Assembly: GCA_025060715.1 (NCBI GenBank)
Contig: JANXBG010000010.1
Span: forward strand, 1 to 55,717
Direction: 5' to 3'
DNA length: 55,717 nucleotides
Origin: Caldifarciminota bacterium
Lineage (GTDB): Bacteria; Hydrothermota; Tepidihabitantia; Tepidihabitantales; DTDR01
Within the stretch, counting starts at the first letter, position 1; each line of letters starts with the position of its first letter. This document shows positions 24,569-34,758 of the stretch, in pieces. Under the pieces are notes generated by a model, which was not told the DNA's origin, searched no databases, and saw nothing but the letters and a program-made list of their open reading frames with translations. Made by a program: the position numbers and the translations under genes.

Positions 24569-25568
24569 TTTGATTTACCATTTTCCTGAACAATTAGAAG
24601 AGGCTTTCTCTCTTTCTTTTCAATTAATAAAAAAAAGAAAAGATTTTTTAGATAAAATTAATAATATAAATAAAATTATAATAACTGGAATGGGAGGCAG
24701 TGGCATTGCTGGTGATATTGTTTTTAGTCTATCCTATCCTTTTTTAAAACATCCTTTAATTGTAATAAAAGATTATCAACTACCATCTTTTAGTAACAAA
24801 AATTCTCTCTATTTTATCATAAGTTATTCCGGTGAAACAGAGGAAACAATTTTTAATTACAAGGAACTTAAAAAGAAAAACTTACCATTAATTGTAATAA
24901 CTTCTAACGGTAGTTTAAAGGAATTATCTAAAAAAAATGGTGATCTTTTATTTCTGCTGCCAGAAAACTATCCGCCTCGTCAGGCTTTAGCTTATTTAAC
25001 TATTCCGATTTTATTAACTTTAAGTTATTTAAAAATTATTCCTGATTTTAAAAAAGATATTGAAAAAACTATCCTTTATCTCAAAAAAATAAGAAAAAAA
25101 TTAAACGAAAAAGCAAAAGGAATTATAAAAATAATTGAAAATAAAATTCCTTATATTATTGTTGATTCCTATTCCTATCTACCGATTGCCTATCGTTGGA
25201 AAAATCAATTTAATGAGAATACAAAAATCTTAGCCTTTTATAATTATCTACCCGAACAAAATCATAATGAGATAAATGCTCTTCCTTTTTTAGAGGCTTT
25301 TAAAAATAATCTTTTTGTTTTTATTTTAAAAAATCCCAATTCCTATAAAAGAAATCTTTTAAGAATAATCTTTCTTTTAAAAATTTTAAAAGAGAAAAAG
25401 ATTGCCAATCTATTAATCAAACCTTTTAACAAAAATAATTTTTTAAATATCTTTTCATTAATTATGTTGGGTGATTTTATAAGTTATCATTGGGCATTAA
25501 AAAGAGAAATTGATCCTTTAAAGATTGAAGTAATAGATAAGTTAAAAAATTTTTTAAATAAGTTTTAA
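24561..25568 (+). CDS. Bifunctional phosphoglucose/phosphomannose isomerase (SIS family)
   Basis: 335 residues. Two SIS domains, with GMGGSGIAGDIV, YSGETEET and the C-terminal EQNHNEINALPFLE motif typical of the archaeal-type bifunctional PGI/PMI. Interconverts glucose-6-P or mannose-6-P with fructose-6-P. Overlaps ptsI by 8 bp and precedes the nucleotidyltransferase. A mannose-6-P supply would match the GDP-mannose genes at 47-49 kb, which is an inference. Confidence 0.87.
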   Translation: MFDLIYHFPEQLEEAFSLSFQLIKKRKDFLDKINNINKIIITGMGGSGIAGDIVFSLSYPFLKHPLIVIKDYQLPSFSNKNSLYFIISYSGETEETIFNYKELKKKNLPLIVITSNGSLKELSKKNGDLLFLLPENYPPRQALAYLTIPILLTLSYLKIIPDFKKDIEKTILYLKKIRKKLNEKAKGIIKIIENKIPYIIVDSYSYLPIAYRWKNQFNENTKILAFYNYLPEQNHNEINALPFLEAFKNNLFVFILKNPNSYKRNLLRIIFLLKILKEKKIANLLIKPFNKNNFLNIFSLIMLGDFISYHWALKREIDPLKIEVIDKLKNFLNKF

Positions 25569-25579
25569 AAGGAGAGAAT

Positions 25580-28020
<2,441 letters not shown>

Positions 28021-28024
<4 letters not shown>

Positions 28025-28794
28025 TTTAGTTTTTCTTTTATTATTTCAGCTACCTTTTTTCCCGAAAGTAACATACTGCTAAAAATCGGCCCCATACGCG
28101 GTCCACCAAAAACAGCATTCACTGCCATTCCACAGACAAAGAGATTATGATAAACTTCTTTAGTATTTTCAATAACAAATTTTTCGCCCATTTCCGCATT
28201 CATCAATTTTTCACCAATAATACCACCGGTGGTGGTGAAAAGCACTTTTCCCATCTTTTTTTCTAAAATCTTTACTAATTCACATCCGTGCCCGGTAGCA
28301 TCAACAACAAATTTTGAACGCATTGTCATCGGATCAATATGTAAATTGGCTAATATTACCGATGTCCAATTAATCACTACCCCTGAAACTTTTTCATTAT
28401 GAATCAATAGATCCTCTACTGTTATCAAATTAAAAATTTTTGCTCCCTTTTTGATAGTGTGATAAACCAATGCTCCCAAAGTTTCTAAAGCACACGCGAC
28501 ATAATAATTTTCTTCATATTTTTCACAACTAACACCAAATTCTGTTAAAATCTCTTTACCTTCTTCATCAACAACAATCTTATTAAACATCATTCCACCG
28601 CCAGTCAATCCGCCACCGGGTCTCAAATTCTTTTCTAAAATTACAACTTTTACTCCTGCTTTTGCTAAATAATATCCAGCAGATAGACCCGCAGGACCTG
28701 CACCGCAGATGAGCGCATCAGATTCTAGATATTTATTAAAATCCTTTAAATAACTTTCAATAATAGCTTTAGTTATTTTTATTTCATCCAGCAT
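28021..28794 (-). CDS. thi4: Thi4-type thiazole synthase, sulfide-dependent form
   Basis: 257 residues after start correction. FAD/NAD-binding motif ALICGAGPAGLSAGYYLAKAG, RPGGGLTGGGMMF, and NWTSVILANLHIDPMTM. In yeast Thi4 a cysteine donates its sulfur; here the corresponding region has histidine, as in archaeal enzymes that use free sulfide catalytically. Makes the ADP-thiazole precursor of thiamine from NAD and glycine. The ORF-track TTG start (28812) cannot be right if the promoter is real, because it would put the TATAAT box inside the gene. ATG at 28794 lies 6 nt after the -10 box. Confidence 0.9.
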
Positions 28795-28800
28795 ATTAGA

Positions 28801-28828
28801 ATTATAAATCAAAAATTTATAAAATCAA
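28801..28828 (-). promoter_or_regulatory. Promoter of thi4-comEA-like, leaderless type
   Basis: Minus strand: TTGATT (28823-28828), 16 nt, TATAAT (28801-28806), 6 nt, ATG at 28794. A TPP riboswitch is excluded because there is no leader. Confidence 0.75.
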
Positions 28829-28834
28829 TTTTTA

Positions 28835-28862
28835 TTGATAAAAAAAATCTTATTTTTATAAT
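28835..28862 (+). promoter_or_regulatory. Promoter of the TMEM165-like gene, leaderless type
   Basis: TTGATA (28835-28840), 16 nt, TATAAT (28857-28862), 5 nt, ATG at 28868. Its -35 box is only 6 bp from that of the divergent thi4 promoter. Confidence 0.75.
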
Positions 28863-28867
28863 AAGTT

Positions 28868-29146
28868 ATGAATATAAAAATGTTCTTTTTAGTTTTTTTA
28901 ACTATCTTTATGATGGAATTGGGGGATAAAACACAATTATCTATTCTTAATTTTGCTGCTTCTTTAAAATCTCCTTTTTTAGTCTTTTTGAGTGCTATCT
29001 TGGCTTTAGGAATAAGTACTCTTCTAGCAGTATTAATTGGCGATAATCTCTTTCGTTTAATTCCTTTAAAATTATTAAGATTTATTAGCGGTGGTATCTT
29101 TCTTCTTTTGGGAGTTCTAATAATTATTAGAGAAATTAGCCATTAA
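28868..29146 (+). CDS. TMEM165/GDT1 (UPF0016) family cation transporter, single-domain form
   Basis: 92 residues, three membrane helices, with the family motif ELGDKTQ at the end of the first helix. Most family members have two such halves (about 200 residues). A single half must pair as a homodimer, as is known for some bacterial members. Likely a Mn2+ or Ca2+/H+ exchanger of the cytoplasmic membrane. Monocistronic, with its 3' end overlapping the convergent glycosyltransferase by 11 bp. Confidence 0.85.
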   Translation: MNIKMFFLVFLTIFMMELGDKTQLSILNFAASLKSPFLVFLSAILALGISTLLAVLIGDNLFRLIPLKLLRFISGGIFLLLGVLIIIREISH

Positions 29147-30179
29147 TTTTTAGAAACTTTTCATAAATCTTAATTAACTTTTCAGCAATTTTATCCCAAG
29201 TATAATTATTTTTTATATGCTCTCTTAAAAGAGTATCTTTTTTCTTTCTTAAAACCAAAAATAATTTTTTTTCAATATCTTTTTTAGAATAAGGGTTTAG
29301 ATAAAAAGCATAATCTTTAAAATATTCCTTTGTACCACCATATTTAGTGATTAAAATTTTCGCACCTGCCAATCCAGCTTCTAAAGCAGATAAACCCGGA
29401 GTTTCATAATAAGAAGGCAACAAAAATACATCACAAGCAGCATATATAGATTTTAATAATTCTGATCCATTAGGTAATTCATCTATTAAATGAATATTTT
29501 TTGTTTTTTTTATCAATGATAAACATTTGTCACTATACTTATTTTTAATAATCTTACCAACTAATAAAGTAGGCACATCAATCTTTTTCAAAACTTCTAA
29601 ACATCTTAAAAGGTTTTTCCTTTCATAACCAATATGACCAACGTATAAAATAAAATCCTTTAATCCCAATTTTTCATAACACAATTGAGGAGAAGCAAAA
29701 TAAAAATCAATACTAACACCATTAGGTAAAACTTCTAATTTTTCCTCTTCCAAATTAAACATACCTTTTATTAACTTTTTTTCAGCAAAAGTATTGCAAA
29801 TAATCAAATTAACCCTTTTCACCATTTCCTTTAAGATTAAATGCTCATTATAAAACCCAAAATATTTATAAAAAAATTTAAATAAACCTATTGCTATTTT
29901 ATTAACGATTAGCGAATGTTGAGAGTAAAATACCGGCGTTAAAATAATTTTTTTATTAAAATTAACAATAATTTGAAAAAGATGATAAGTCTTTATTCCT
30001 GAACCAAAAAAATGAATAATATCATAATTTTTAAAATCCTCTTTGCCCAAAAAATTTTCGCAAAAAATCTTAACTTCCAACCCCAGTTTTCTGAGCTCTT
30101 CTTTTAAAGATATTACTTGGGTTTTTATTCCACCTTCAAAAAGATGAAAACCAGGAAAGGTAATAAAAAGAATTTTCAT
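29136..30179 (-). CDS. GT4-type glycosyltransferase
   Basis: 347 residues. GT-B fold: N-terminal LFITFPGFHLFEGGIKTQVISL, linker VLPNGVSIDF, and the C-domain ILYVGHIGYERKNLL, then VFLLPSYYETPGLSALEAGLAGAKILITKYGGTKEYF, the E-x7-E donor site of GT4 enzymes. Adds a sugar to a surface glycan, with donor and acceptor unknown. Last gene of the seven-gene operon starting at 37544; overlaps the deacetylase gene by 4 bp. Confidence 0.85.
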   Translation of the reverse strand: MKILFITFPGFHLFEGGIKTQVISLKEELRKLGLEVKIFCENFLGKEDFKNYDIIHFFGSGIKTYHLFQIIVNFNKKIILTPVFYSQHSLIVNKIAIGLFKFFYKYFGFYNEHLILKEMVKRVNLIICNTFAEKKLIKGMFNLEEEKLEVLPNGVSIDFYFASPQLCYEKLGLKDFILYVGHIGYERKNLLRCLEVLKKIDVPTLLVGKIIKNKYSDKCLSLIKKTKNIHLIDELPNGSELLKSIYAACDVFLLPSYYETPGLSALEAGLAGAKILITKYGGTKEYFKDYAFYLNPYSKKDIEKKLFLVLRKKKDTLLREHIKNNYTWDKIAEKLIKIYEKFLKING

Positions 30180-31537
30180 CTTCCTTTCCGAAAACGATGA
30201 AAAGACAAAATTAGACTTTTTACTTTTAAATAAAATTCTTTTTTTCTTGTATAACCAATCTTAGTCTCTATTTTTGGAAAATCTAATTTCTTTTCCTCAT
30301 AATTCTTCATTTTTTCTCTCTTTTGCCACCATTCAAAAAATTCTGTAAAATTCATTATTTTTATATTAGAGAGATTTTTAATAAAATCAAAAACTTCTTT
30401 AAAAACATCTGAAAATTCTAAAATTTTTTCTGGATGGTCATACAAAACAATTGGATAACCTTTCTCATAGGTTTTTAATATATATTCCTGATAATATTTG
30501 ATCATCTCTTTTTGCGATAAATTTAAAATTTTTAAACAGCCGATAGAAATGGGATGGATAGGAATTTGATAAACATAAGAAAATCTATTATTAACAATCG
30601 GCAAAATAGGTAAATCATCATAATCAAAACCAAATTCGGAAGAATAAGAAAAATGAAGGTCCTCCAAAACTTCATTTAAAGAATAATTCCAAATTCCAAA
30701 GGGAGCCGCAAAACCTTTGATCTCTATTCCTAATTCCATTAATTTTTTCTTGCCAATAAGCAGATTTTCCAAGTTTCTATCTTTATCTTTATAAACATAA
30801 TGATAATAAGAATGGAGCTGAATATCAAATTTTTCTCTATTTTTTTCTTTAAAAAAATCTAAAAATCTTTCGCTCGCTTTCACATCTACAAAAAAGGTAA
30901 ACTTAATATTCTCTTTATTTAAAAATTCAAAAACCTTTTCTACCTCTTTTCTTTTAGCAAAATCACCATCAACTCTAAAAAGAAATACGGAGTGATAATT
31001 GTCAGGAAAATAAGATAAAGAAAAATAAGGAATTTTATTTTTAAAAAAAATATTAATGAGTAAATTTATAACCAACCTTCTTAAAGCACCTTTATTTATC
31101 TTGTTAACAAATTCGTAAGGAAATTTTAAAAGAGAAAAGTAAAAATATTTTGCTTTTCTTTCGCTACTTTTTAATAAATTTTCTAAAGAAAAGGGAAGAT
31201 AAATTTTATTATCTAAAAAATAAACAATCTTTTTTTCCTTATTCAGCAAAAATAGATTATCAAAAATATCAATTATTTCAATCCCCCAATAAATTGGTTT
31301 CTCTTCCGGAAGAAAATATTTTAAATATCTTTTCTTTATTTTTATTTCTTTTAAATGATTTTCTAATTTAGTAATATCAAAAATCTCACCAATTTTTCTT
31401 TTTTGATAATAAACTTCAATATTACTTTTCAAATCCTCTTTTACAATTTTAAGCCCATAAGGCTGCTCAGTTTTTAATACTTCTAAAAACCCAAAATCTT
31501 TTTCATTTACTAAAATTTCTATTTCTTTATTTATCAT
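30176..31537 (-). CDS. Polysaccharide deacetylase-like (NodB fold) protein
   Basis: 453 residues after start correction. The ORF-track start at 31591 lies well inside the upstream gene; the ATG at 31537 overlaps the upstream TGA as ATGA, the rule in this operon. The NodB-like domain covers about 185-400: FRVDGDF holds the paired acidic residues, QLHSYYHYVY the zinc histidines, and GFAAPFGIWNYSLNEVL the R/APxG motif. The N-terminal 180 residues are not recognised. It may remove acetyl groups from the glycan built by this operon. No signal peptide seen. Confidence 0.75.
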   Translation of the reverse strand: MINKEIEILVNEKDFGFLEVLKTEQPYGLKIVKEDLKSNIEVYYQKRKIGEIFDITKLENHLKEIKIKKRYLKYFLPEEKPIYWGIEIIDIFDNLFLLNKEKKIVYFLDNKIYLPFSLENLLKSSERKAKYFYFSLLKFPYEFVNKINKGALRRLVINLLINIFFKNKIPYFSLSYFPDNYHSVFLFRVDGDFAKRKEVEKVFEFLNKENIKFTFFVDVKASERFLDFFKEKNREKFDIQLHSYYHYVYKDKDRNLENLLIGKKKLMELGIEIKGFAAPFGIWNYSLNEVLEDLHFSYSSEFGFDYDDLPILPIVNNRFSYVYQIPIHPISIGCLKILNLSQKEMIKYYQEYILKTYEKGYPIVLYDHPEKILEFSDVFKEVFDFIKNLSNIKIMNFTEFFEWWQKREKMKNYEEKKLDFPKIETKIGYTRKKEFYLKVKSLILSFHRFRKGR

Positions 31538-32907
31538 TTTAATAAATAATAATCCTTTTTTATTTCTTTTTGGAATACCATTAACAAACAAAAATAAGTA
31601 ATTAAAAATAACATAATTAAAATTATTAAAGGAAGATTTTTAAAGAAAAAAATTGGCAAAAGAGTTAAAAAAGCAAAAAGTAATGGTAAAGGAAAGGAAG
31701 ATAGAAGATTAAACTTATAAAAACTTTTTAAGGTTTGAAAGTTCAAAAAGAAAATCAAAGCTTCTGTTAATAAAAGCGAAAGAGCTGCTCCCAAATGAAA
31801 AAAGTTTTTCGTTAAAATAATTATTGTAAAAAGATTAAAAAGGGTTCCTCTTAAAATATTTTTAAAATATTGGCGGTCTTCTTTTATCGCAAGTAAACTT
31901 AAAGAGACAATTGAATTTAAAAAAGTAAATATAAAAAATCCCAAAAGAATTTGAAAAACCTCTTTTCCTAACAAATATTCTTGCGGAAAAAGAAAAAGGA
32001 ATAATTTATCGCTAATAATAAAAAGAAAAAAGGTGAAAGGCAATAAAAAAATTAAAACCAATCTTGTGATATTTTTTATAACTGCAAAATTTCCTTCTTC
32101 CAATTTTCTTGTCAAGAAAGGTAAAATAATTTGGTTAAAAATCCGATCAAAAATCATTAGTATTAAAAGAATCCGAAAACCAGCACTGTAATAACCTAAT
32201 TCCTTTTTCATTTTTAAAAGTCCTAAAAAAATTATACCCGAAAGAGTATAGATTTGAATCAAAATTTGGGCTCCCCCTAAGGGTAAAGTTTCTTTTAATA
32301 AAAAAAAATTTTTCTTAAAGTCTAATTTAATACTAATTTTATTAAATTTATGATGATAAAAATATAATAACATTAAAGAACCAAATAAATTTCCTAAAAT
32401 AAAAGAAAAAGGGATAAATAAAATTTCCTTTTTACTTTCTAAAAATATCAATAATAATAAAAAATATAGAAAATTGGTTAAAAAGCGATTCAAAGCACAA
32501 AATCCTATCTTCTCTTTTCCTAAAAAAAACCACTCTAAATTTATAGCGTCAAACAATATAAAAAATGAATAAATCAAAACCAATTTTTTTAAAATGATAT
32601 CTTCTTTTAAAATATGGATTAATAGAATTGACGATAGGAAAGCAAGAATTCCCAATAATAATCGGAAAGAAAAAATCTTATCAACGATTTCTTTGATACT
32701 CTTTTCTTGCGCAATTTTTCTTATTCCATAAATTAATAACCCAAAATTGGTTAAAAGAGAAAAATAACTAACATAGGTTAAAGCAAAATTTACTTCTCCA
32801 AAATTTATTAAATTAATCTTCCGGGTTAAATAAATTATTGCCAAAAAAGAAAAAAATCTTCCTAATATCTCACCAAAACTTAAAAAAAGGAAGTTTTTAG
32901 CAATCAT
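31534..32907 (-). CDS. Wzx-type polysaccharide flippase (MATE/MOP superfamily)
   Basis: 457 residues, about 12-14 hydrophobic helices. The N-terminus NFLFLSFGEILGRFFSFLAIIYLTRK followed by NFGEVNFALTYVSYFSLLTNFGLLIYGIRKIA is typical of O-antigen and teichuronic-acid flippases. Moves lipid-linked oligosaccharide across the cytoplasmic membrane. Overlaps the upstream glycosyltransferase by 11 bp and the downstream deacetylase by 4 bp. Confidence 0.88.
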   Translation of the reverse strand: MIAKNFLFLSFGEILGRFFSFLAIIYLTRKINLINFGEVNFALTYVSYFSLLTNFGLLIYGIRKIAQEKSIKEIVDKIFSFRLLLGILAFLSSILLIHILKEDIILKKLVLIYSFFILFDAINLEWFFLGKEKIGFCALNRFLTNFLYFLLLLIFLESKKEILFIPFSFILGNLFGSLMLLYFYHHKFNKISIKLDFKKNFFLLKETLPLGGAQILIQIYTLSGIIFLGLLKMKKELGYYSAGFRILLILMIFDRIFNQIILPFLTRKLEEGNFAVIKNITRLVLIFLLPFTFFLFIISDKLFLFLFPQEYLLGKEVFQILLGFFIFTFLNSIVSLSLLAIKEDRQYFKNILRGTLFNLFTIIILTKNFFHLGAALSLLLTEALIFFLNFQTLKSFYKFNLLSSFPLPLLFAFLTLLPIFFFKNLPLIILIMLFLITYFCLLMVFQKEIKKDYYLLK

Positions 32908-33844
32908 TAATAATTTCTTGCAAAATCTTTATGCTCTCTTGCCAGTTTTTTATTTTTAAATCTTTTAATTCCTTAATTCCTTTCTTTAAATCTTCATATT
33001 TTTCTAAAATTTCCCTTATTCCTCTTTTAATATCTTCTTCTTCATTTTTAACAAAAACCGTTCCTTTAAAAAAATACTTTTTTAAGACTTCTTTTTCTGA
33101 AGTTAAAAAAGGCTTTTCCGCTCCCACAGCATCATAACCACTTTGTAAAGTAGTATAATCACGAGTGGTAAGACCTATCACAAAATCTGCGGAAGCTAAT
33201 AATTCCTCATAATCTTCTTTTTTCAAATAGCCAGTAAAAATAATATTTTTAATTTCTTTAAATTTCCAATAATTGGAAAATTTTGAATAATCACCGGTTA
33301 AATAGAAATTTATGTTTTTCATTTCTTTACCAGCACTGATTAATTCTTTTATTGGTTCATCAGGACTAAAAGATAAAACTACCAAGGCTCTAACAACATT
33401 TTCTTTATGTTTTTCAAAAAATTTTTTTTCTAATATTCGGGGCGGAGGTTCAATTACCAATTTTCTTGCTGGATAATTTTTTATCAATTCCAAAAGTTTC
33501 TCATTGTGGATAACTAATCCTTTCGTTTTCTTTAAAAGATATTTCAAAACCTTTCGTTGTAACTGATGCCACCAATTATTTAAAAGAAAAATGTTAGAAT
33601 GAGAAATAACTATCACATTTTTTTTACAAAATAAAATTAAATAACTGAGATAAACAGGTGGAATTTCTAAGATTAAAAAATCATATTTTTTCTTTTTTAT
33701 AATTATTAAAGTTTTTAAAAAATTTAAAAAATAATTAAATTTATTTTTTATCGGTATTTTTACTAACTCTCCTTTTAGGTCATAAGTCAAAGATAAAACA
33801 TATTGACTATCCTTTTGCCAGGAAATTATTCCAATTTTTTTCAT
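32897..33844 (-). CDS. Glycosyltransferase (GT4-like)
   Basis: 315 residues. Short GT-B protein: N-half with LILEIPPVYLSYLILF and VISHSNIFLLNNWWHQLQR, C-half with FTGYLKKEDYEELLASADFVIGLTTRDYTTLQSGYDAVGAEKPFLTSE, a donor-site region. Similar in outline to short transferases in exopolysaccharide clusters. Overlaps the HDAC-family gene by 4 bp. Confidence 0.72.
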   Translation of the reverse strand: MKKIGIISWQKDSQYVLSLTYDLKGELVKIPIKNKFNYFLNFLKTLIIIKKKKYDFLILEIPPVYLSYLILFCKKNVIVISHSNIFLLNNWWHQLQRKVLKYLLKKTKGLVIHNEKLLELIKNYPARKLVIEPPPRILEKKFFEKHKENVVRALVVLSFSPDEPIKELISAGKEMKNINFYLTGDYSKFSNYWKFKEIKNIIFTGYLKKEDYEELLASADFVIGLTTRDYTTLQSGYDAVGAEKPFLTSEKEVLKKYFFKGTVFVKNEEEDIKRGIREILEKYEDLKKGIKELKDLKIKNWQESIKILQEIINDC

Positions 33845-34758
33845 TCATTAATTTTTTCTTCCCTTTCTTCTTTTAAAAGCTCCAGGCAGACTTTTGCGGT
33901 ATTAAAATGGATTTCTACCGTATCCATTATATTTAAAGCATATCCACCGCCTAAAACCACACCAACAGGAATATTATTATCTAAGGCATTTTTTATCACA
34001 ATTTTATCTCTTTCTATTAATCCTTCTTTTGTTAATCTTAACAATCCCAATTGATCGTCTTTATAAGGGTCGGCACCAGCAACATAGACAATCAATTCGG
34101 GCTTATGTTCTTTTATAATTTTCGGAACCGCTTCATTTAAATGGTTTAAGTAAACCTCATCGCCAGTAAAATCTAATAGACCAATATCCCAATCACTCTC
34201 TTCTTTAATGGGATATAAATTCTCTTGATGGATAGAAAAAGTAAACACCCTTTCATCCTTTTGAAAAATCTTGGCTGTACCATTTCCTTGATGCAAATCA
34301 CAATCGATCACTGCTACTCTTTCAATTAATCCTTCTTTTTGAAGTTTTCTTATCCCCACAGCAATATCGTTTATATAACAAAAACCTTCGGCATGCTCAG
34401 GAAAGGCATGATGAAAACCTCCACCGATATGAAAACCAATTTTCTCTTGTAGAGCAATTTTTAAAGCCAAAATTGTCCCTGAAGCAGCCAAAAAATAAGC
34501 CTGGACAATATCCCAAGTTAAAGGTAATTCACTTCTTATCGTTCGGTTAGTCCATTTTAAATTTAAAAGGTCATTAAGATATTCTTCAGTATGGACTAAC
34601 CGAATGTCCTCTAAATTTGGTTCGGGCGGTTCTATAAAATCTTCTTCTTTAGCTAAATTTTCATTAAGCAATCTTTCTTTTATCAACCGATATTTAACAG
34701 TCGGAAACACATGGATGCCAATATCGACTTCATATTTGTCCGAATAGATAAATTTCAT
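33841..34758 (-). CDS. Histone deacetylase superfamily hydrolase (AcuC/APAH-like)
   Basis: 305 residues. All active-site elements are present: GGGFHHAFPEHAEGFCYINDIAV (catalytic HH), VIDCDLHQGNGTA (metal DxH), VYVAGADPYKDDQLG (second metal aspartate) and GGGYAL (catalytic tyrosine). Bacterial relatives deacetylate acetyl-lysine, acetylpolyamines or acetoin-pathway proteins. Placement inside a glycan operon, four genes from a NodB-type deacetylase, suggests a small-molecule or protein acetyl substrate, an inference. Overlaps both neighbours by 4 bp. Confidence 0.9.
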   Translation of the reverse strand: MKFIYSDKYEVDIGIHVFPTVKYRLIKERLLNENLAKEEDFIEPPEPNLEDIRLVHTEEYLNDLLNLKWTNRTIRSELPLTWDIVQAYFLAASGTILALKIALQEKIGFHIGGGFHHAFPEHAEGFCYINDIAVGIRKLQKEGLIERVAVIDCDLHQGNGTAKIFQKDERVFTFSIHQENLYPIKEESDWDIGLLDFTGDEVYLNHLNEAVPKIIKEHKPELIVYVAGADPYKDDQLGLLRLTKEGLIERDKIVIKNALDNNIPVGVVLGGGYALNIMDTVEIHFNTAKVCLELLKEEREEKINE

